From contig NZ_CP071090.1 in assembly GCF_017301735.1 (NCBI RefSeq), positions 10,654,001 through 10,718,000 of the forward strand: DNA of 64,000 nt, in the 5' to 3' direction. Below the pieces are notes generated by a model. It did not search any database. It saw only the letters and a program-made list of their open reading frames with translations, and was not told the origin of the DNA. Made by a program: the position numbers and the translations under genes. The DNA comes from Pyxidicoccus parkwaysis (GTDB lineage Bacteria > Myxococcota > Myxococcia > Myxococcales > Myxococcaceae). Numbering within the stretch: the stretch's first letter is position 1; each line of letters starts with the position of its first letter. Positions 19,084 to 27,971 of this stretch are shown here, piece by piece.

Positions 19084-20421
19084 ATGGGGAGAGGTGGCGG
19101 ACACTTCGCGCGCGGGCTGCCGTGGCTGCTCGTGCTGTGCATGGCTGCCGTGGCGTGCGCGCCTCCGAGCGGCTGGAGCGTGGCCCCGCCGGAGTGTGAT
19201 GACACGGACAGTGCCTCCTTCGTGACGGGCTTCGAGTCGCGCGAAGGCGGTGCACCCGACCCCTTCACGTACGTCGAAGAAGACGGCCTGCCCGTGTTCC
19301 ACATCTTCATGTCGGCCTCGCTGCCGGACGAGGACGGCTACCGTCCGGCGCGGTTCGTCTACCGAGGGCGCTGCTACGTCGCGGAGATGCGCTACCGCGG
19401 GGACACCTCGCTGGAGTTCCCCAAGCTCAGCCTCACGGTGGACATCGACGGAGAGCAGCGCTTCGACGAGCCCTCGCTCGCCGGTGGCTTCATGGGCCGC
19501 CGCAAGCTGGTGCTCACCAGCCCCTTCAATGACAACTCATACCTTCGCGCGCGGCTCGCGTTCGAGTTGTGGAACCGCATGTCGCCGGACCACCTCCCGG
19601 TGCAGGCCTACAGCGCCGTCGTCTACATGAATGGCAGGTACCAGGGCCTCTACACGGTGATGGACCACATCGACCGCGACTACCTCTCCGCGCACGGACT
19701 GGACCCGGGTGGAGACCTCTTCAAGGCCGTGGGCGGTGACGCGAACTTCTCGCGGCTCGACTCCATGGGGGGACAGAAGAAGAAGCTGCACCAGGGCTAC
19801 GAGAAGAAGGCCGGCAAGCCCGAGGACGGTGACGAGGCATACCGCACCATCGACGCGCTCACCGCCTTCGTCGCGGACGCGACTCCGGAGCAGTTCCTCG
19901 CGGAGCGCGGCGACTGGGTGGACGTCAGCGACTACGAGGACTGGTGGATTCTGTCCACGCTCATGTCCGCGAAGGACTCGGTGGCGAAGAACGCGTACCA
20001 CTTCCGGGCGCGCGGAACGGGAGCGCGCTTCCGCTACATCCCCTGGGACCTGGACACCAGCTTCGGGCAGGACTGGAACACGACTCGCCTGCACGCGGAG
20101 GACCTGGACCCCTACACGCGGGAGAACCGGGTGTTCTCCCGGATGCTGGAGGACCCGGCCATCGCCGGCCCGCTGCGTGAGCGCTATCGCGCATTGCTTC
20201 AAGGTCCGCTGAGCCGGGACGTGGTGCTCGGGCTCATCGACGGGTACGTGCGTGAATTGGAGCCCGCTGCGCTCAAGGACGAGGCGCGCTGGGGCAAGGA
20301 GTACAAGAGCTTCCGGAGCTGGAGCTGGCGCACCGACTTCAACGACTTCGAGGGCGAGGTGGCCTACCTGCGCGCCTGGGTGGACACGCGCTGGCGCGTC
20401 CTGGAGGAGTCACTTCGCTGA
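19084..20421 (+). CDS. CotH-kinase family lipoprotein
   Basis: This 445-residue protein has the atypical protein kinase fold of spore-coat CotH. It starts MGRGGGHFARGLPWLLVLCM with lipobox AVAC near residue 27, so it is probably a lipoprotein. Visible CotH features are EMRYRGDTSLEFPKLSL, the nucleotide-binding VVYMNGRYQGLYTVMDHID, AKNAYHFRA, and the catalytic YIPWDLDTSFGQ (Asp-x-Asp near residue 325). The start ATG at 19084 is preferred because it gives a clean lipoprotein signal; the reading frame is open upstream to 18907. It could phosphorylate an exported partner, but no substrate is evident nearby. Confidence 0.85.
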   Translation: MGRGGGHFARGLPWLLVLCMAAVACAPPSGWSVAPPECDDTDSASFVTGFESREGGAPDPFTYVEEDGLPVFHIFMSASLPDEDGYRPARFVYRGRCYVAEMRYRGDTSLEFPKLSLTVDIDGEQRFDEPSLAGGFMGRRKLVLTSPFNDNSYLRARLAFELWNRMSPDHLPVQAYSAVVYMNGRYQGLYTVMDHIDRDYLSAHGLDPGGDLFKAVGGDANFSRLDSMGGQKKKLHQGYEKKAGKPEDGDEAYRTIDALTAFVADATPEQFLAERGDWVDVSDYEDWWILSTLMSAKDSVAKNAYHFRARGTGARFRYIPWDLDTSFGQDWNTTRLHAEDLDPYTRENRVFSRMLEDPAIAGPLRERYRALLQGPLSRDVVLGLIDGYVRELEPAALKDEARWGKEYKSFRSWSWRTDFNDFEGEVAYLRAWVDTRWRVLEESLR

Positions 20422-20469
20422 ACTGGGTGCGGCGCGGACCGGGGGCCCGCGTTATCAGGACGCGCACCT

Positions 20470-21144
20470 ATGATTGACCTCTACACGTGGACGACGCCCA
20501 ACGGCTACAAGGTTTCGATAGCGCTGGAGGAGCTGGGGCTGCCCTACACCGTGCACGCGGTGGACATCGGCAAGGGTGTGCAGAAGCAACCGGACTTCCT
20601 GCGCATCAACCCGAACGGGCGCATCCCCGCCATCGTCGACCGGGACGCGGGGGACTTCGCCGTCTTCGAGTCGGGCGCCATCCTCCTGTACCTCGCGGAG
20701 AAGACGGGCAAGTTGATGCCCAAGGACGTGAAGGGCCGCTCGCTCGTCACCCAGTGGCTGATGTTCCAGATGGCCGGCGTGGGCCCCATGCAGGGACAGG
20801 CCAACGTCTTCTTCCGCTACTTCCCGGAGAAGCTCCAGCCCGCCATCGACCGCTACCAGAACGAGACGCGGCGGCTGTACACGGTGCTCGACACGCGACT
20901 GAAGGAGAGCGAGTACCTCGCGGGCGACTACAGCATCGCGGACATCGCGACCTTCCCGTGGGTGCGCGTGCACGACTGGGCGGGTGTCTCGGTGGACGGG
21001 CTGCCGCACCTGCAACGGTGGCTGAAGGCGATTGCCGAGCGCCCCGCCGTGCAGCGCGGGCTCGACGTGCCCTTCTCGCTGAAGGATGACAAGCGCACCG
21101 CCGAGGAGCGCGCGAAGTCCGTGCAGACGATTCTGCAGCGGTAG
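20470..21144 (+). CDS. Glutathione S-transferase, YfcG/YghU-like
   Basis: This 224-residue glutathione transferase has an N-terminal thioredoxin-fold domain (MIDLYTWTTPNGYKVSIALEE, with TPNG typical of nu-class YfcG/YghU), NPNGRIPAIVD and FESGAILLYLAEKTG (glutathione contacts), then an all-helical C-terminal domain with DYSIADIATFPWV. These enzymes often act as disulfide-bond reductases or peroxidases of glutathione. A second member with the same opening lies at 24.1 kb, suggesting local paralogues. It is convergent with the hydrolase gene, with a hairpin between them. Confidence 0.92.
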   Translation: MIDLYTWTTPNGYKVSIALEELGLPYTVHAVDIGKGVQKQPDFLRINPNGRIPAIVDRDAGDFAVFESGAILLYLAEKTGKLMPKDVKGRSLVTQWLMFQMAGVGPMQGQANVFFRYFPEKLQPAIDRYQNETRRLYTVLDTRLKESEYLAGDYSIADIATFPWVRVHDWAGVSVDGLPHLQRWLKAIAERPAVQRGLDVPFSLKDDKRTAEERAKSVQTILQR

Positions 21145-21168
21145 CGGACCCTGCCCTCTCACCGGGAC

Positions 21169-21189
21169 TGGCACGGGCGCGCCGTGCCA
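21169..21189. terminator. Bidirectional hairpin between GST and hydrolase genes
   Basis: TGGCACGG (21169-21176) and CCGTGCCA (21182-21189) form a perfect 8-bp stem with a 5-base loop. It is located in the 58-bp gap between convergent genes and can serve both. Confidence 0.55.
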
Positions 21190-21202
21190 CCCTCCCCTGC
21201 CG

Positions 21203-21994
21203 TCACTTCATCTTCGCGAGCACCGCGTCGAGCCTGGCGTTGAACTGCTCGGGCTCGTCCATCATCAGCCAGTGACTCACGCCGGTGAAGACCTCGTGAG
21301 GGATGTGCGGGTACAGCAGGTGATAGGCATTGGGCTGGATGAAGGCATCCACGACGAGCGTGTGGACGGGGCCCTTGTAGCGCTCGAAGACGCGGTCCGA
21401 GTTGTACGTGAGGATGCTCTCCATCGCGCCCATCACCACTTCGCGCGGCGTGGTGTGCAGCCATTGCATCACCAGCTCGTGCGTGCGCGGCTTCGCGTTG
21501 TTCAGGATGGGCGCGAACCACGCATCCATGAAGTCGCGGTACTTCTCCGGACGCATGCCGTCGCGGAACCAGGCGAGCTGCTCGGGAGGTAGCGGCGGCA
21601 TCGTGCCCGCCGTGTCCACGAGGACGAGCCCCGCGAGGCGCTCGGGCCAGCGGATGGCGTACTCCCCCGCCACCGTGCCACCGAAGCTGTGCCCCACGAG
21701 GACGAACCGCTCGAGGCCCAGTGCGTCCGCGATGGCTTTCACATCCGAGGCCAGGTCGACGGCGCCGTAACGGCCCTGCGGGTCGAGGTCCGACTCGCCC
21801 ATGCCGCGCAGGTCGAAGGACACGGAGCGCTGTTTCAGGTGCGCCTGCTGCGCGGCCCACTGCTCGCGCCTGCCGGCGTTGCTGTTGACGAAGAGGACGG
21901 GCGTCCCGCCCTCACCGGAGTCGGTGACGGCGAGCCGGCCCGCGGGGCCTTGGACGATGCGGGTGGTGGATGCCATGGGCGCGGACGATGCCAT
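21203..21994 (-). CDS. Alpha/beta hydrolase
   Basis: This 263-residue alpha/beta-fold hydrolase has an oxyanion-loop region FVNSNAGRREQW, the nucleophile elbow VGHSFGGTVAGEYA (catalytic serine), an aspartate-containing strand TLVVDAFIQ, and a C-terminal GVSHWLMMDEP with the catalytic histidine. The fold is clear, but the substrate is not. The start is placed at ATG 21994; a second ATG at 21976 is equally possible and neither has a strong ribosome site. A complex inverted repeat at 22083-22135 lies upstream and may regulate it. It follows the MFS gene on the same strand. Confidence 0.88.
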   Translation of the reverse strand: MASSAPMASTTRIVQGPAGRLAVTDSGEGGTPVLFVNSNAGRREQWAAQQAHLKQRSVSFDLRGMGESDLDPQGRYGAVDLASDVKAIADALGLERFVLVGHSFGGTVAGEYAIRWPERLAGLVLVDTAGTMPPLPPEQLAWFRDGMRPEKYRDFMDAWFAPILNNAKPRTHELVMQWLHTTPREVVMGAMESILTYNSDRVFERYKGPVHTLVVDAFIQPNAYHLLYPHIPHEVFTGVSHWLMMDEPEQFNARLDAVLAKMK

Positions 21995-22082
21995 GACCGC
22001 CAGCTCGAGGAGGGCGGGTAGTTGCGGCGTGTCGGATTTCCGGGAAACGGAAGGGCCCACCGGGCGCGGTGCGAGAGCGTCT

Positions 22083-22135
22083 TGTTCGGAAATGTCGGGG
22101 GTTTTGCGCGCGCAATGTCCCGACAGTTCCGAACA
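22083..22135. promoter_or_regulatory. Nested inverted repeat upstream of hydrolase gene
   Basis: Arms TGTTCGGAAATGTCGGG (22083-22099) and CCCGACAGTTCCGAACA (22119-22135) are complementary except for one base. They enclose a second perfect palindrome, TTGCGCGCGCAA (22104-22115). The element lies between two minus-strand genes, about 90 bp upstream of the hydrolase and 44 bp downstream of the MFS stop. It could be an operator or a terminator; no T-run is seen, which favours an operator. Confidence 0.55.
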
Positions 22136-22178
22136 GGATGCCTCTCGAGCCCGCTTCTCGCGCGTGAGCCCCCTCGAC

Positions 22179-23447
22179 TCAAGCCGTCCCGCGCTCCGGC
22201 TCTCGCGGCGCGGTGACCGCACTCCCCTGCCCCGCCCTCGCCTCCTTCGCGCGCGCCCGGTGCCCGAAGACTCCCGCGAGCCACGCCAACGCGGCCGCGC
22301 CGGCCACCACGCCGCCCATGGGCAACGCGGTGCCGTCATCGAGCGCGCTCACCGCCCACGACGCGGTGGCCGCCGCGGTGAACTGCAACGCGCCGAGCAG
22401 CGCCGACGCGAGGCCCGCGTGCGCGGCATGACGCTCCAGCGCAATCGCCGCCGAGTTCGGTCCCACCAGCCCCAGCGTCGACACGAACAGGAACAGCGCG
22501 CCGGCCAGGCCCCACAGCCCGAGGAACCCCGTCCAGCACACCACCAACACGCCCGCCGCCGTCAGCACATGCAGCGTCACCGCCAGCCGCAGCAGCCGGT
22601 GCAGTGGGATGTGCTTCACCAGCTTGCGGTTGAGCTGCGCCAGGGACACCAGCCCCACCGCGTTGGCCCCGAAGAACCAGCCGAAGTCCTGCGCCCTCAC
22701 ACCGTGGAGGGAGATGAACACGAACGGCGAGCCCGCGATGTACGCGAACATCGCCGCGTACGCGAAGCCGCCCGCGAGCGCCGGACCCACGAACTCCGAG
22801 TCCCCGAGCAGCTCGCCCAGCCGCGAGCGCATCGTCCGTGGCGCTCCCGTCCGTGGCGGCGCCGTCTCGCGCAGCGTCTTCACCACCGCCAGCAGCGCCA
22901 GCGTGCCCACGCCGGCCAGCACCAGGAAGATGGCGCGCCAGCCCGAGTGCTCCAGCACGAAGCCCCCGAGCAGCGGCGCGAGCACCGGCGCCACTCCCAC
23001 CACCAGCATCAGCCGGGACATCGTCCGCGCGGCCTCCGCGCCGGACCACAAGTCGCGCACCACCGCTCGCGGCGTCACGAGCGCCACCGCGCCCCCGAGC
23101 GCCTGCACGAAGCGCAACCCCACCAGCGCCAGCGCGTCGGGCGCGAGCGCACAGCCGAACGAGCCCAGCACATAGAGCACCAACCCGAGCTGGAGCGGAC
23201 GCTTGCGGCCGAAGTGGTCGATGAGCGGGCCGGTGATGAGCTGCCCGAGCGCCAGGCCCGCGAAGCACGACGCCAGCGTGAGCTGGATGAGCGACGCGCT
23301 CGAATGCAGCTCCTCCGCGATGCGAGGCAGCGCGGGCAGGTACATGTCGATGGACAGCGGGGCGAAGGCCGTCAGCGTTCCGAGCAGCAGCTCCAGACCG
23401 AGCGTGCCGCGCGGCGCGGTGGGGGTGTCAGGCGAGGGGGACGTCAT
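22179..23447 (-). CDS. MFS multidrug exporter, Bcr/CflA family
   Basis: This 422-residue, 12-helix transporter of the major facilitator superfamily is in the Bcr/CflA group. Markers are FAPLSIDMYLPALPRIAEEL in the first helix region, ASCFAGLALGQLITGPLIDHFGRKRPL (loop 2-3 motif with DHFGRK), and LRFVQALGGAVALVTPRAVVRDL. It probably exports drug-like or toxic compounds by proton antiport at the inner membrane. The start is placed at ATG 23447. The hydrolase gene lies downstream on the same strand, after a strong inverted repeat. Confidence 0.92.
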   Translation of the reverse strand: MTSPSPDTPTAPRGTLGLELLLGTLTAFAPLSIDMYLPALPRIAEELHSSASLIQLTLASCFAGLALGQLITGPLIDHFGRKRPLQLGLVLYVLGSFGCALAPDALALVGLRFVQALGGAVALVTPRAVVRDLWSGAEAARTMSRLMLVVGVAPVLAPLLGGFVLEHSGWRAIFLVLAGVGTLALLAVVKTLRETAPPRTGAPRTMRSRLGELLGDSEFVGPALAGGFAYAAMFAYIAGSPFVFISLHGVRAQDFGWFFGANAVGLVSLAQLNRKLVKHIPLHRLLRLAVTLHVLTAAGVLVVCWTGFLGLWGLAGALFLFVSTLGLVGPNSAAIALERHAAHAGLASALLGALQFTAAATASWAVSALDDGTALPMGGVVAGAAALAWLAGVFGHRARAKEARAGQGSAVTAPREPERGTA

Positions 23448-24139
23448 GGGCTCCGAGGAGCAGATAGCGGCGCCCAACCCCTGGGGGAAGGTCCGAACAC
23501 GCATACACCGGTTGCGGAAATGGAACAGCCCGGCTGTCCGACTGCCCCGCGGGGCACCTGTCCCGCGCCCGCCGGCATGTCAGACCCCCCGGCTATTCAT
23601 ATCCCCGTCGCGCACACGGAGGTGTCGGACCCTTTGAGGCCCGAGCTCGCGTCCACCGTTGCGCCCTCACCGCACGGATAGGTCCACCTTCCGTGTTGCG
23701 CGACACCAGACTCTCGCCACGCGGGCCGGTGAAGCCTCGCGTGGAGACGGCGCATGTTTCTTCCGGTGCAGGGGGAAACCGGAGCAGGCGCCAGCGCGGG
23801 CGGACCCTCGGGGCCGCACTGACGGCAGGTAGGTCGCCCACCGGGGGAGGGCGACACCCTACCCTGGCCGTCCCGCGAAACATTTCAACACGCCGCCCAG
23901 GCCGGGGGGACGCAGCCAGCAGGTCTGGCTCGGCCTTCCGGAGGACGGCCGGTGCGCGCGAGGCAGGCAGGCCTCAACCCCTCCCACTGCCTGCCTCGTG
24001 CGCTCCCGTAAACCTTCCACCTCCGGGCCCTTCATTGGCCCAGTGAGAATCCAACGAACTGGCCCAGTCGGAGGGCCAGCGCGTGTCTAGTCTGAGCTCC
24101 AGCGTGGCCCATGACCTGGCTGCGCCACGGAGCTCTCCG
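23448..24139. other. Intergenic region with repeated TGTC(A/G)GACCC motif
   Basis: This 692-bp gap lies upstream of both the MFS gene (minus) and the second GST gene (plus). It contains TGTCAGACCCCCCGG near 23578 and TGTCGGACCC near 23625, similar to TGTCAGACCCCTCCC at about 9108 upstream of the Uma2 gene. No ORF in it looks genuine. Confidence 0.45.
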
Positions 24140-24844
24140 ATGATTGACCTGTACTTCAGCCCCACCCCGAACGGCCTGAAGATTCGACTGTTCCTCGAGG
24201 AGGCCGGCCTTCCGTACCGGCTCGTCCCGGTCCGCCTGTCGGCCGGGGAGCAGTTCGCTCCGGCGTTCCTCGCCATCTCTCCGAACAACAAGATTCCGGC
24301 CATCGTCGACCACGCACCGCTGCACGGCGAGACGCCGCTGCCGGTGTTCGAGTCCGGCGCCATCCTGCTCTACCTCGCGGAGAAGTCCGGCCAGCTCCTG
24401 CCCACGGACAGCCGGGCCCGCCTCGAAGCGATGCAGTGGTTGTTCTGGCAGGTCGCCGGCCTGGGCCCGATGGCGGGGCAGGCGGGCTACTTCCGCGTCT
24501 ACGCCTCCGAGCCCCAGCCCGCCGCCATCGAGCGCTACACGCGAGAGGTGTCACGGCTCTACGGCGTGCTGAATCGCAGGCTGGAGGGCAGGGACTTCCT
24601 CGCGGGCGGGGAGTACTCCATCGCCGACATCGCCTGCTATCCGTGGGTCGTCCCGCACGCGGCGCACGGACAGACGCTCTCGGCCTTTCCCAACGTGGAG
24701 CGCTGGTTCGAGCGCATCCAGCAGCGGCCCGCCACCCAGCGCGTCTACGACTCCGTCGAGGACGTGTACACGAAGAAGCAGGACCTGTCCGCCGAGGCCC
24801 GCCAGGTGTTGTTCCAACAGGGAACTGCTCCGGCGGCGCGTTGA
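24140..24844 (+). CDS. Glutathione S-transferase family protein
   Basis: This 234-residue paralogue of the 20.5-kb GST shares the opening MIDLYFSPTPNGLKIRLFLE (TPNG motif), NNKIPAIVD, VFESGAILLYLAEKSG and GEYSIADIACYPW. It has a longer C-terminal tail ending VLFQQGTAPAAR. The start is the ATG at 24140, matching the paralogue exactly, although the frame is open to a GTG at 24083. The 3' end with its stop codon is partly duplicated about 90 bp downstream. It probably acts as a glutathione-dependent reductase or transferase in the cytoplasm. Confidence 0.9.
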   Translation: MIDLYFSPTPNGLKIRLFLEEAGLPYRLVPVRLSAGEQFAPAFLAISPNNKIPAIVDHAPLHGETPLPVFESGAILLYLAEKSGQLLPTDSRARLEAMQWLFWQVAGLGPMAGQAGYFRVYASEPQPAAIERYTREVSRLYGVLNRRLEGRDFLAGGEYSIADIACYPWVVPHAAHGQTLSAFPNVERWFERIQQRPATQRVYDSVEDVYTKKQDLSAEARQVLFQQGTAPAAR

Positions 24845-24954
24845 AGTTCCCGCATCCCCGAGCACTCGTCACCTCTCCGCCGCGAGGTCCGTCAGCTACT
24901 CGTTCCAGCAGGGCGCTGCTCCAGCGGCGCGTCGATGTTCCCCGTTCATCCGAG
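24811..24954 (+). repeat. Imperfect direct repeat of the GST gene 3' end
   Basis: The last 34 bases of the GST gene plus the following 18 (24811-24862) recur, diverged, at 24902-24954. Shared landmarks are GTTCCA(A/G)CAGGG, the GCGGCGCGT block and the trailing CCGAG. The stop codon position is within the repeat but altered in the second copy. Confidence 0.7.
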
Positions 24955-24961
24955 CCCCATC

Positions 24962-25768
24962 ATGCCCCTCTACCTCTGTGAGACCTGCGGCACCCAGTAC
25001 GCGGAGACGCCCGCGCCTCCCGAGCACTGTCCAGTATGCGAGGACGAGCGCCAGTACGTGGGCTGGAATGGCCAGCGATGGACGACGCACGAGGCCCTCG
25101 CGAGGAAGTACACGCTGCGCCTCGAGGACGACGCGGGCCTGCTGGGTCTCAGCCTTCCGTCGGACTTCGCCATTCCCCAGCGGGCGCTGCACCTGGCGAC
25201 GGACGCGGGCCGTCTGCTCTGGGAATGCATCAGCCTCGTCACGGATGAAGCGGTCTCCGCGTTGAAGGCGCGCGGGGGCGTGGACCAGATGGTCATCTCG
25301 CATCCGCACTTCTACACGTCGATGGTGGAGTGGAGCGAGGCGCTGGGCGGCGTGCCCATCCTGCTGCACGAAGCCGACAGGGAATGGGTGCGCAGGCCAT
25401 CGGCGAACATTCGCTTCTGGAGTGGGGACGTGCTCCGGCTCTCGGAGGACGTCACGCTCATCCGCTGCGGTGGCCACTTCCCGGGCAGCACCGCGCTCCA
25501 TTGGAAGAAGGGGCCGCGCGCTGGCGGAGCGCTGTTCCCAGGCGACGCGTTGCAGGTCGTCTCCGACCGGCGCCACGTCACGTTCATGTACAGCTATCCC
25601 AACTTCATCCCGATGAAGCCGAGCGACGTGCGGAGCATGCGCGAGCGCCTGCGGCCCTACGACTTCGAGGACGTCTTCGGCTACACGTGGGGGCGCAACA
25701 TCCTCGGCGGCGGGCGCGCGGCCGTGGACGCCTCGTTCGAGCGTTACCTGTCCGCGGTCTCTGGCTGA
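24962..25768 (+). CDS. MBL-fold protein with N-terminal zinc ribbon
   Basis: This 268-residue protein combines an N-terminal rubredoxin-like zinc ribbon (CETCGTQYAET then CPVC, residues 5-30) with a metallo-beta-lactamase-like domain. Metal-site residues visible are VISHPHFYTS (a partial HxHxDH in which the DH is missing), GGHFPG and LFPGDALQ. The incomplete HxHxDH suggests altered metal binding or a non-hydrolytic role. The start is placed at ATG 24962, giving MPLYLCETCG. Homologous architectures are known in bacteria, but I cannot assign a substrate. Confidence 0.83.
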   Translation: MPLYLCETCGTQYAETPAPPEHCPVCEDERQYVGWNGQRWTTHEALARKYTLRLEDDAGLLGLSLPSDFAIPQRALHLATDAGRLLWECISLVTDEAVSALKARGGVDQMVISHPHFYTSMVEWSEALGGVPILLHEADREWVRRPSANIRFWSGDVLRLSEDVTLIRCGGHFPGSTALHWKKGPRAGGALFPGDALQVVSDRRHVTFMYSYPNFIPMKPSDVRSMRERLRPYDFEDVFGYTWGRNILGGGRAAVDASFERYLSAVSG

Positions 25769-26017
25769 GAAGCAGTCACGGTACGCGGGGGGCAGGGGAG
25801 GGGCTCGTTCCGTCGTGGGCCCGACGACGAAGCGGGCGTGTGGCGGCCCCTCCTTGCATCACAGGAGAGGGGAGGGCGCCTTTGCTTGCCAAGGCCGCGC
25901 GCCGGAGCCATACCCAGGCCCGAAAGGTCGCGGCGCGCGGAGCCAGGGTGCCCGCGTGCTTCCATGGACTCCGGGGCGCTGTCAGGCATCGGTGCTCTTC
26001 GGCGACCCTCGTGAGCG

Positions 26018-27865
26018 ATGGGACTCCGATACGACGTCATCGTGGTGGGCCTGGGCCATGCGGGCTGTGAGGCGGCGCTCGCCTGCGCTCGGATGGGACT
26101 GGCCACGCTGGGCCTCACCCTCAAGAAGGACCGCGCGGCGGTGATGAGCTGCAACCCCGCTGTCGGTGGCACCGCCAAGGGCCACCTCGTGCGCGAGTTG
26201 GACGCGCTCGGCGGAGAGATGGGGCGCGCGGCGGACGCGGCCGGCACGCATTTCAAGACGCTCAACGGCTCCAAGGGCCCGGCCGTCCAGGCCACGCGCG
26301 TGCTCTGCGACCGCGACGCGTATTCGGCCGGCATGCGCGCCGTCCTCTTCTCACAGCCGAACCTCACGGTGCTCGAAGGCGAAGTGTCCACCGTCGTCGC
26401 CGAGGGCGGCCGCGTGACGGGCGTGGTGCTCGGAGACGGCACGCAGGTGGAGGCCTCCGCGGTGCTGCTCACCACCGGCACCTTCCTCCAGGCGCTGATG
26501 CACGTGGGCGAGAAGAAGGAGGTCGGCGGGCGCCTCGGTGACGACGCGGCTCGCGGCCTGTCCGACTCGCTGCGCGCGCTCGGCTTCACGCTGGGCCGCT
26601 TCAAGACGGGCACTCCGGCGCGGCTGGCTCGCGAGAGCATCGACTGGGACGCGGTGGAGCCGCAGCCCGGAGACTTCCCTCCGCGCCCGTTCTCCTGGCG
26701 CACGAAGGTGGAAGTCGCGTCCGGCGCGCCGTTCCCCCGGCAGCCCGACGTCGTCTGCGGCATCACCGCGACGACGGTGGAGACGCACCAGGTGCTGCGC
26801 GACAACCTGCACCGCTCGCCGCTGTACCAGGGGGAAATCGTCGGCCGCGGCCCGCGCTACTGCCCGTCGCTGGAGGACAAGGTGGTGCGCTTCGCCGCGC
26901 GCGAACGGCACCAGGTCTTCCTCGAGCCGGAGGGCCCCGCGTCGCCGCTGGTGTACCCGGCGGGCCTGTCCACCAGCCTGCCCGCGGACGTGCAGCTCAC
27001 CTTCCTGCGCACCATTCCGGGCCTGGAGAAGGTGGAGGTCATCCGCTACGGCTACGCGGTGGAGTACGACTACGCGCCGCCCACGCAGCTCAAGTCCACG
27101 CTGGAGACGAAGGCGATTGCAGGCCTGTACTTCGCGGGGCAGCTCAACGGCACCTCGGGCTACGAGGAGGCCGCGTTCCAGGGACTGTGGGCCGGCATCA
27201 ACGCGGCGCTCGCGGTGAAAGGCGAGCCGCCGCTCTTGCTCGGCCGCGACGAGGCGCACGGCGCGGTGCTGGTGGATGACCTGGTGACGAAGGGCGTGGA
27301 CGAGCCGTTCCGCATGTTCACCAGCCGCTCGGAGCACCGGCTGAAGCTGCGCGAGGGCAACGCGGACCTGCGGCTCGCGCGTCACGGGCATCGCGTGGGC
27401 CTGTTGCCGCGCGAAGCACTGGAGCGCGCCGAGGCGCGAGCGCGAGCGGTGCAGGACGAGGTGTCGAGGCTGAAGCGCTCGGGCCTGGCGGCGAAGCTGA
27501 AGCGCCCCGAGGTGACGTACGCGCAGCTGGGGGAGGGGAGGGCGGACTGGCCGGCGCTGACGGAAGACGTGGCCGAGGAGGTGGAGGTGGAGGTGAAGTA
27601 CGAGGGCTACATCGCCCAGGCGGCGAGGGCGGCGGCGCGCGAGGCGGAGGCGACGGACCGGTGGCGGATTCCGGAGGGCTTCTCCTTCCGCGAGGTGCGC
27701 GGGTTGAGCTCGGAGGCGGTGGAGAAGCTGACGGCGCACAAGCCCGGGACGGTGGGGCAGGCGAAGCGGATTCCGGGGCTGACTCCGGCCGCGGTGTCGC
27801 TGCTGCTGGTGGCGCTGAAGCGGGGCAGCGGGGCGGCGGGCGCCTGTGGACAGCCGGTGGAGTGA
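26018..27865 (+). CDS. mnmG: tRNA uridine-5-carboxymethylaminomethyl modification enzyme MnmG
   Basis: MnmG (GidA) is the FAD-dependent partner of MnmE in forming cmnm5U34 in tRNA. The 615-residue protein starts with a Rossmann FAD motif VGLGHAGCEAA (Gly11-x-Gly13-x-x-Gly16). It has the family signatures MSCNPAVGGTAKGHLVRELDALGG, GRFKTGTPARL, TATTVETHQVLRDNLHRSP and GQLNGTSGYEEAA, and the C-terminal helical domain that contacts MnmE. Length is normal. The start is the ATG at 26018. It is followed by rsmG on the same strand, the common mnmG-rsmG order, with DnaA-box-like sequences between them. Confidence 0.97.
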   Translation: MGLRYDVIVVGLGHAGCEAALACARMGLATLGLTLKKDRAAVMSCNPAVGGTAKGHLVRELDALGGEMGRAADAAGTHFKTLNGSKGPAVQATRVLCDRDAYSAGMRAVLFSQPNLTVLEGEVSTVVAEGGRVTGVVLGDGTQVEASAVLLTTGTFLQALMHVGEKKEVGGRLGDDAARGLSDSLRALGFTLGRFKTGTPARLARESIDWDAVEPQPGDFPPRPFSWRTKVEVASGAPFPRQPDVVCGITATTVETHQVLRDNLHRSPLYQGEIVGRGPRYCPSLEDKVVRFAARERHQVFLEPEGPASPLVYPAGLSTSLPADVQLTFLRTIPGLEKVEVIRYGYAVEYDYAPPTQLKSTLETKAIAGLYFAGQLNGTSGYEEAAFQGLWAGINAALAVKGEPPLLLGRDEAHGAVLVDDLVTKGVDEPFRMFTSRSEHRLKLREGNADLRLARHGHRVGLLPREALERAEARARAVQDEVSRLKRSGLAAKLKRPEVTYAQLGEGRADWPALTEDVAEEVEVEVKYEGYIAQAARAAAREAEATDRWRIPEGFSFREVRGLSSEAVEKLTAHKPGTVGQAKRIPGLTPAAVSLLLVALKRGSGAAGACGQPVE

Positions 27866-27971
27866 TCAGGAACGGGGCTGTGGATAACGTGTGGGAAATT
27901 CTGGGGACGCTCGTAGCCTGAGTGATTCCAGGGGTTTGTGGGCATGTTGGCTGTGGAGGCGTTGTGGATAA
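27845..27971. promoter_or_regulatory. Cluster of DnaA-box-like sequences between mnmG and rsmG
   Basis: Two perfect consensus boxes (TGTGGATAA, the complement of TTATCCACA) lie at 27879-27887 and 27963-27971. Four weaker TGTGG-core matches lie between or beside them at 27845, 27890, 27937 and 27952, all in the same orientation. The second perfect box overlaps the rsmG start codon. Six co-oriented matches in 127 bp suggest DnaA binding, possibly at the origin or for regulation. No strongly AT-rich unwinding element is obvious. Confidence 0.6.
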
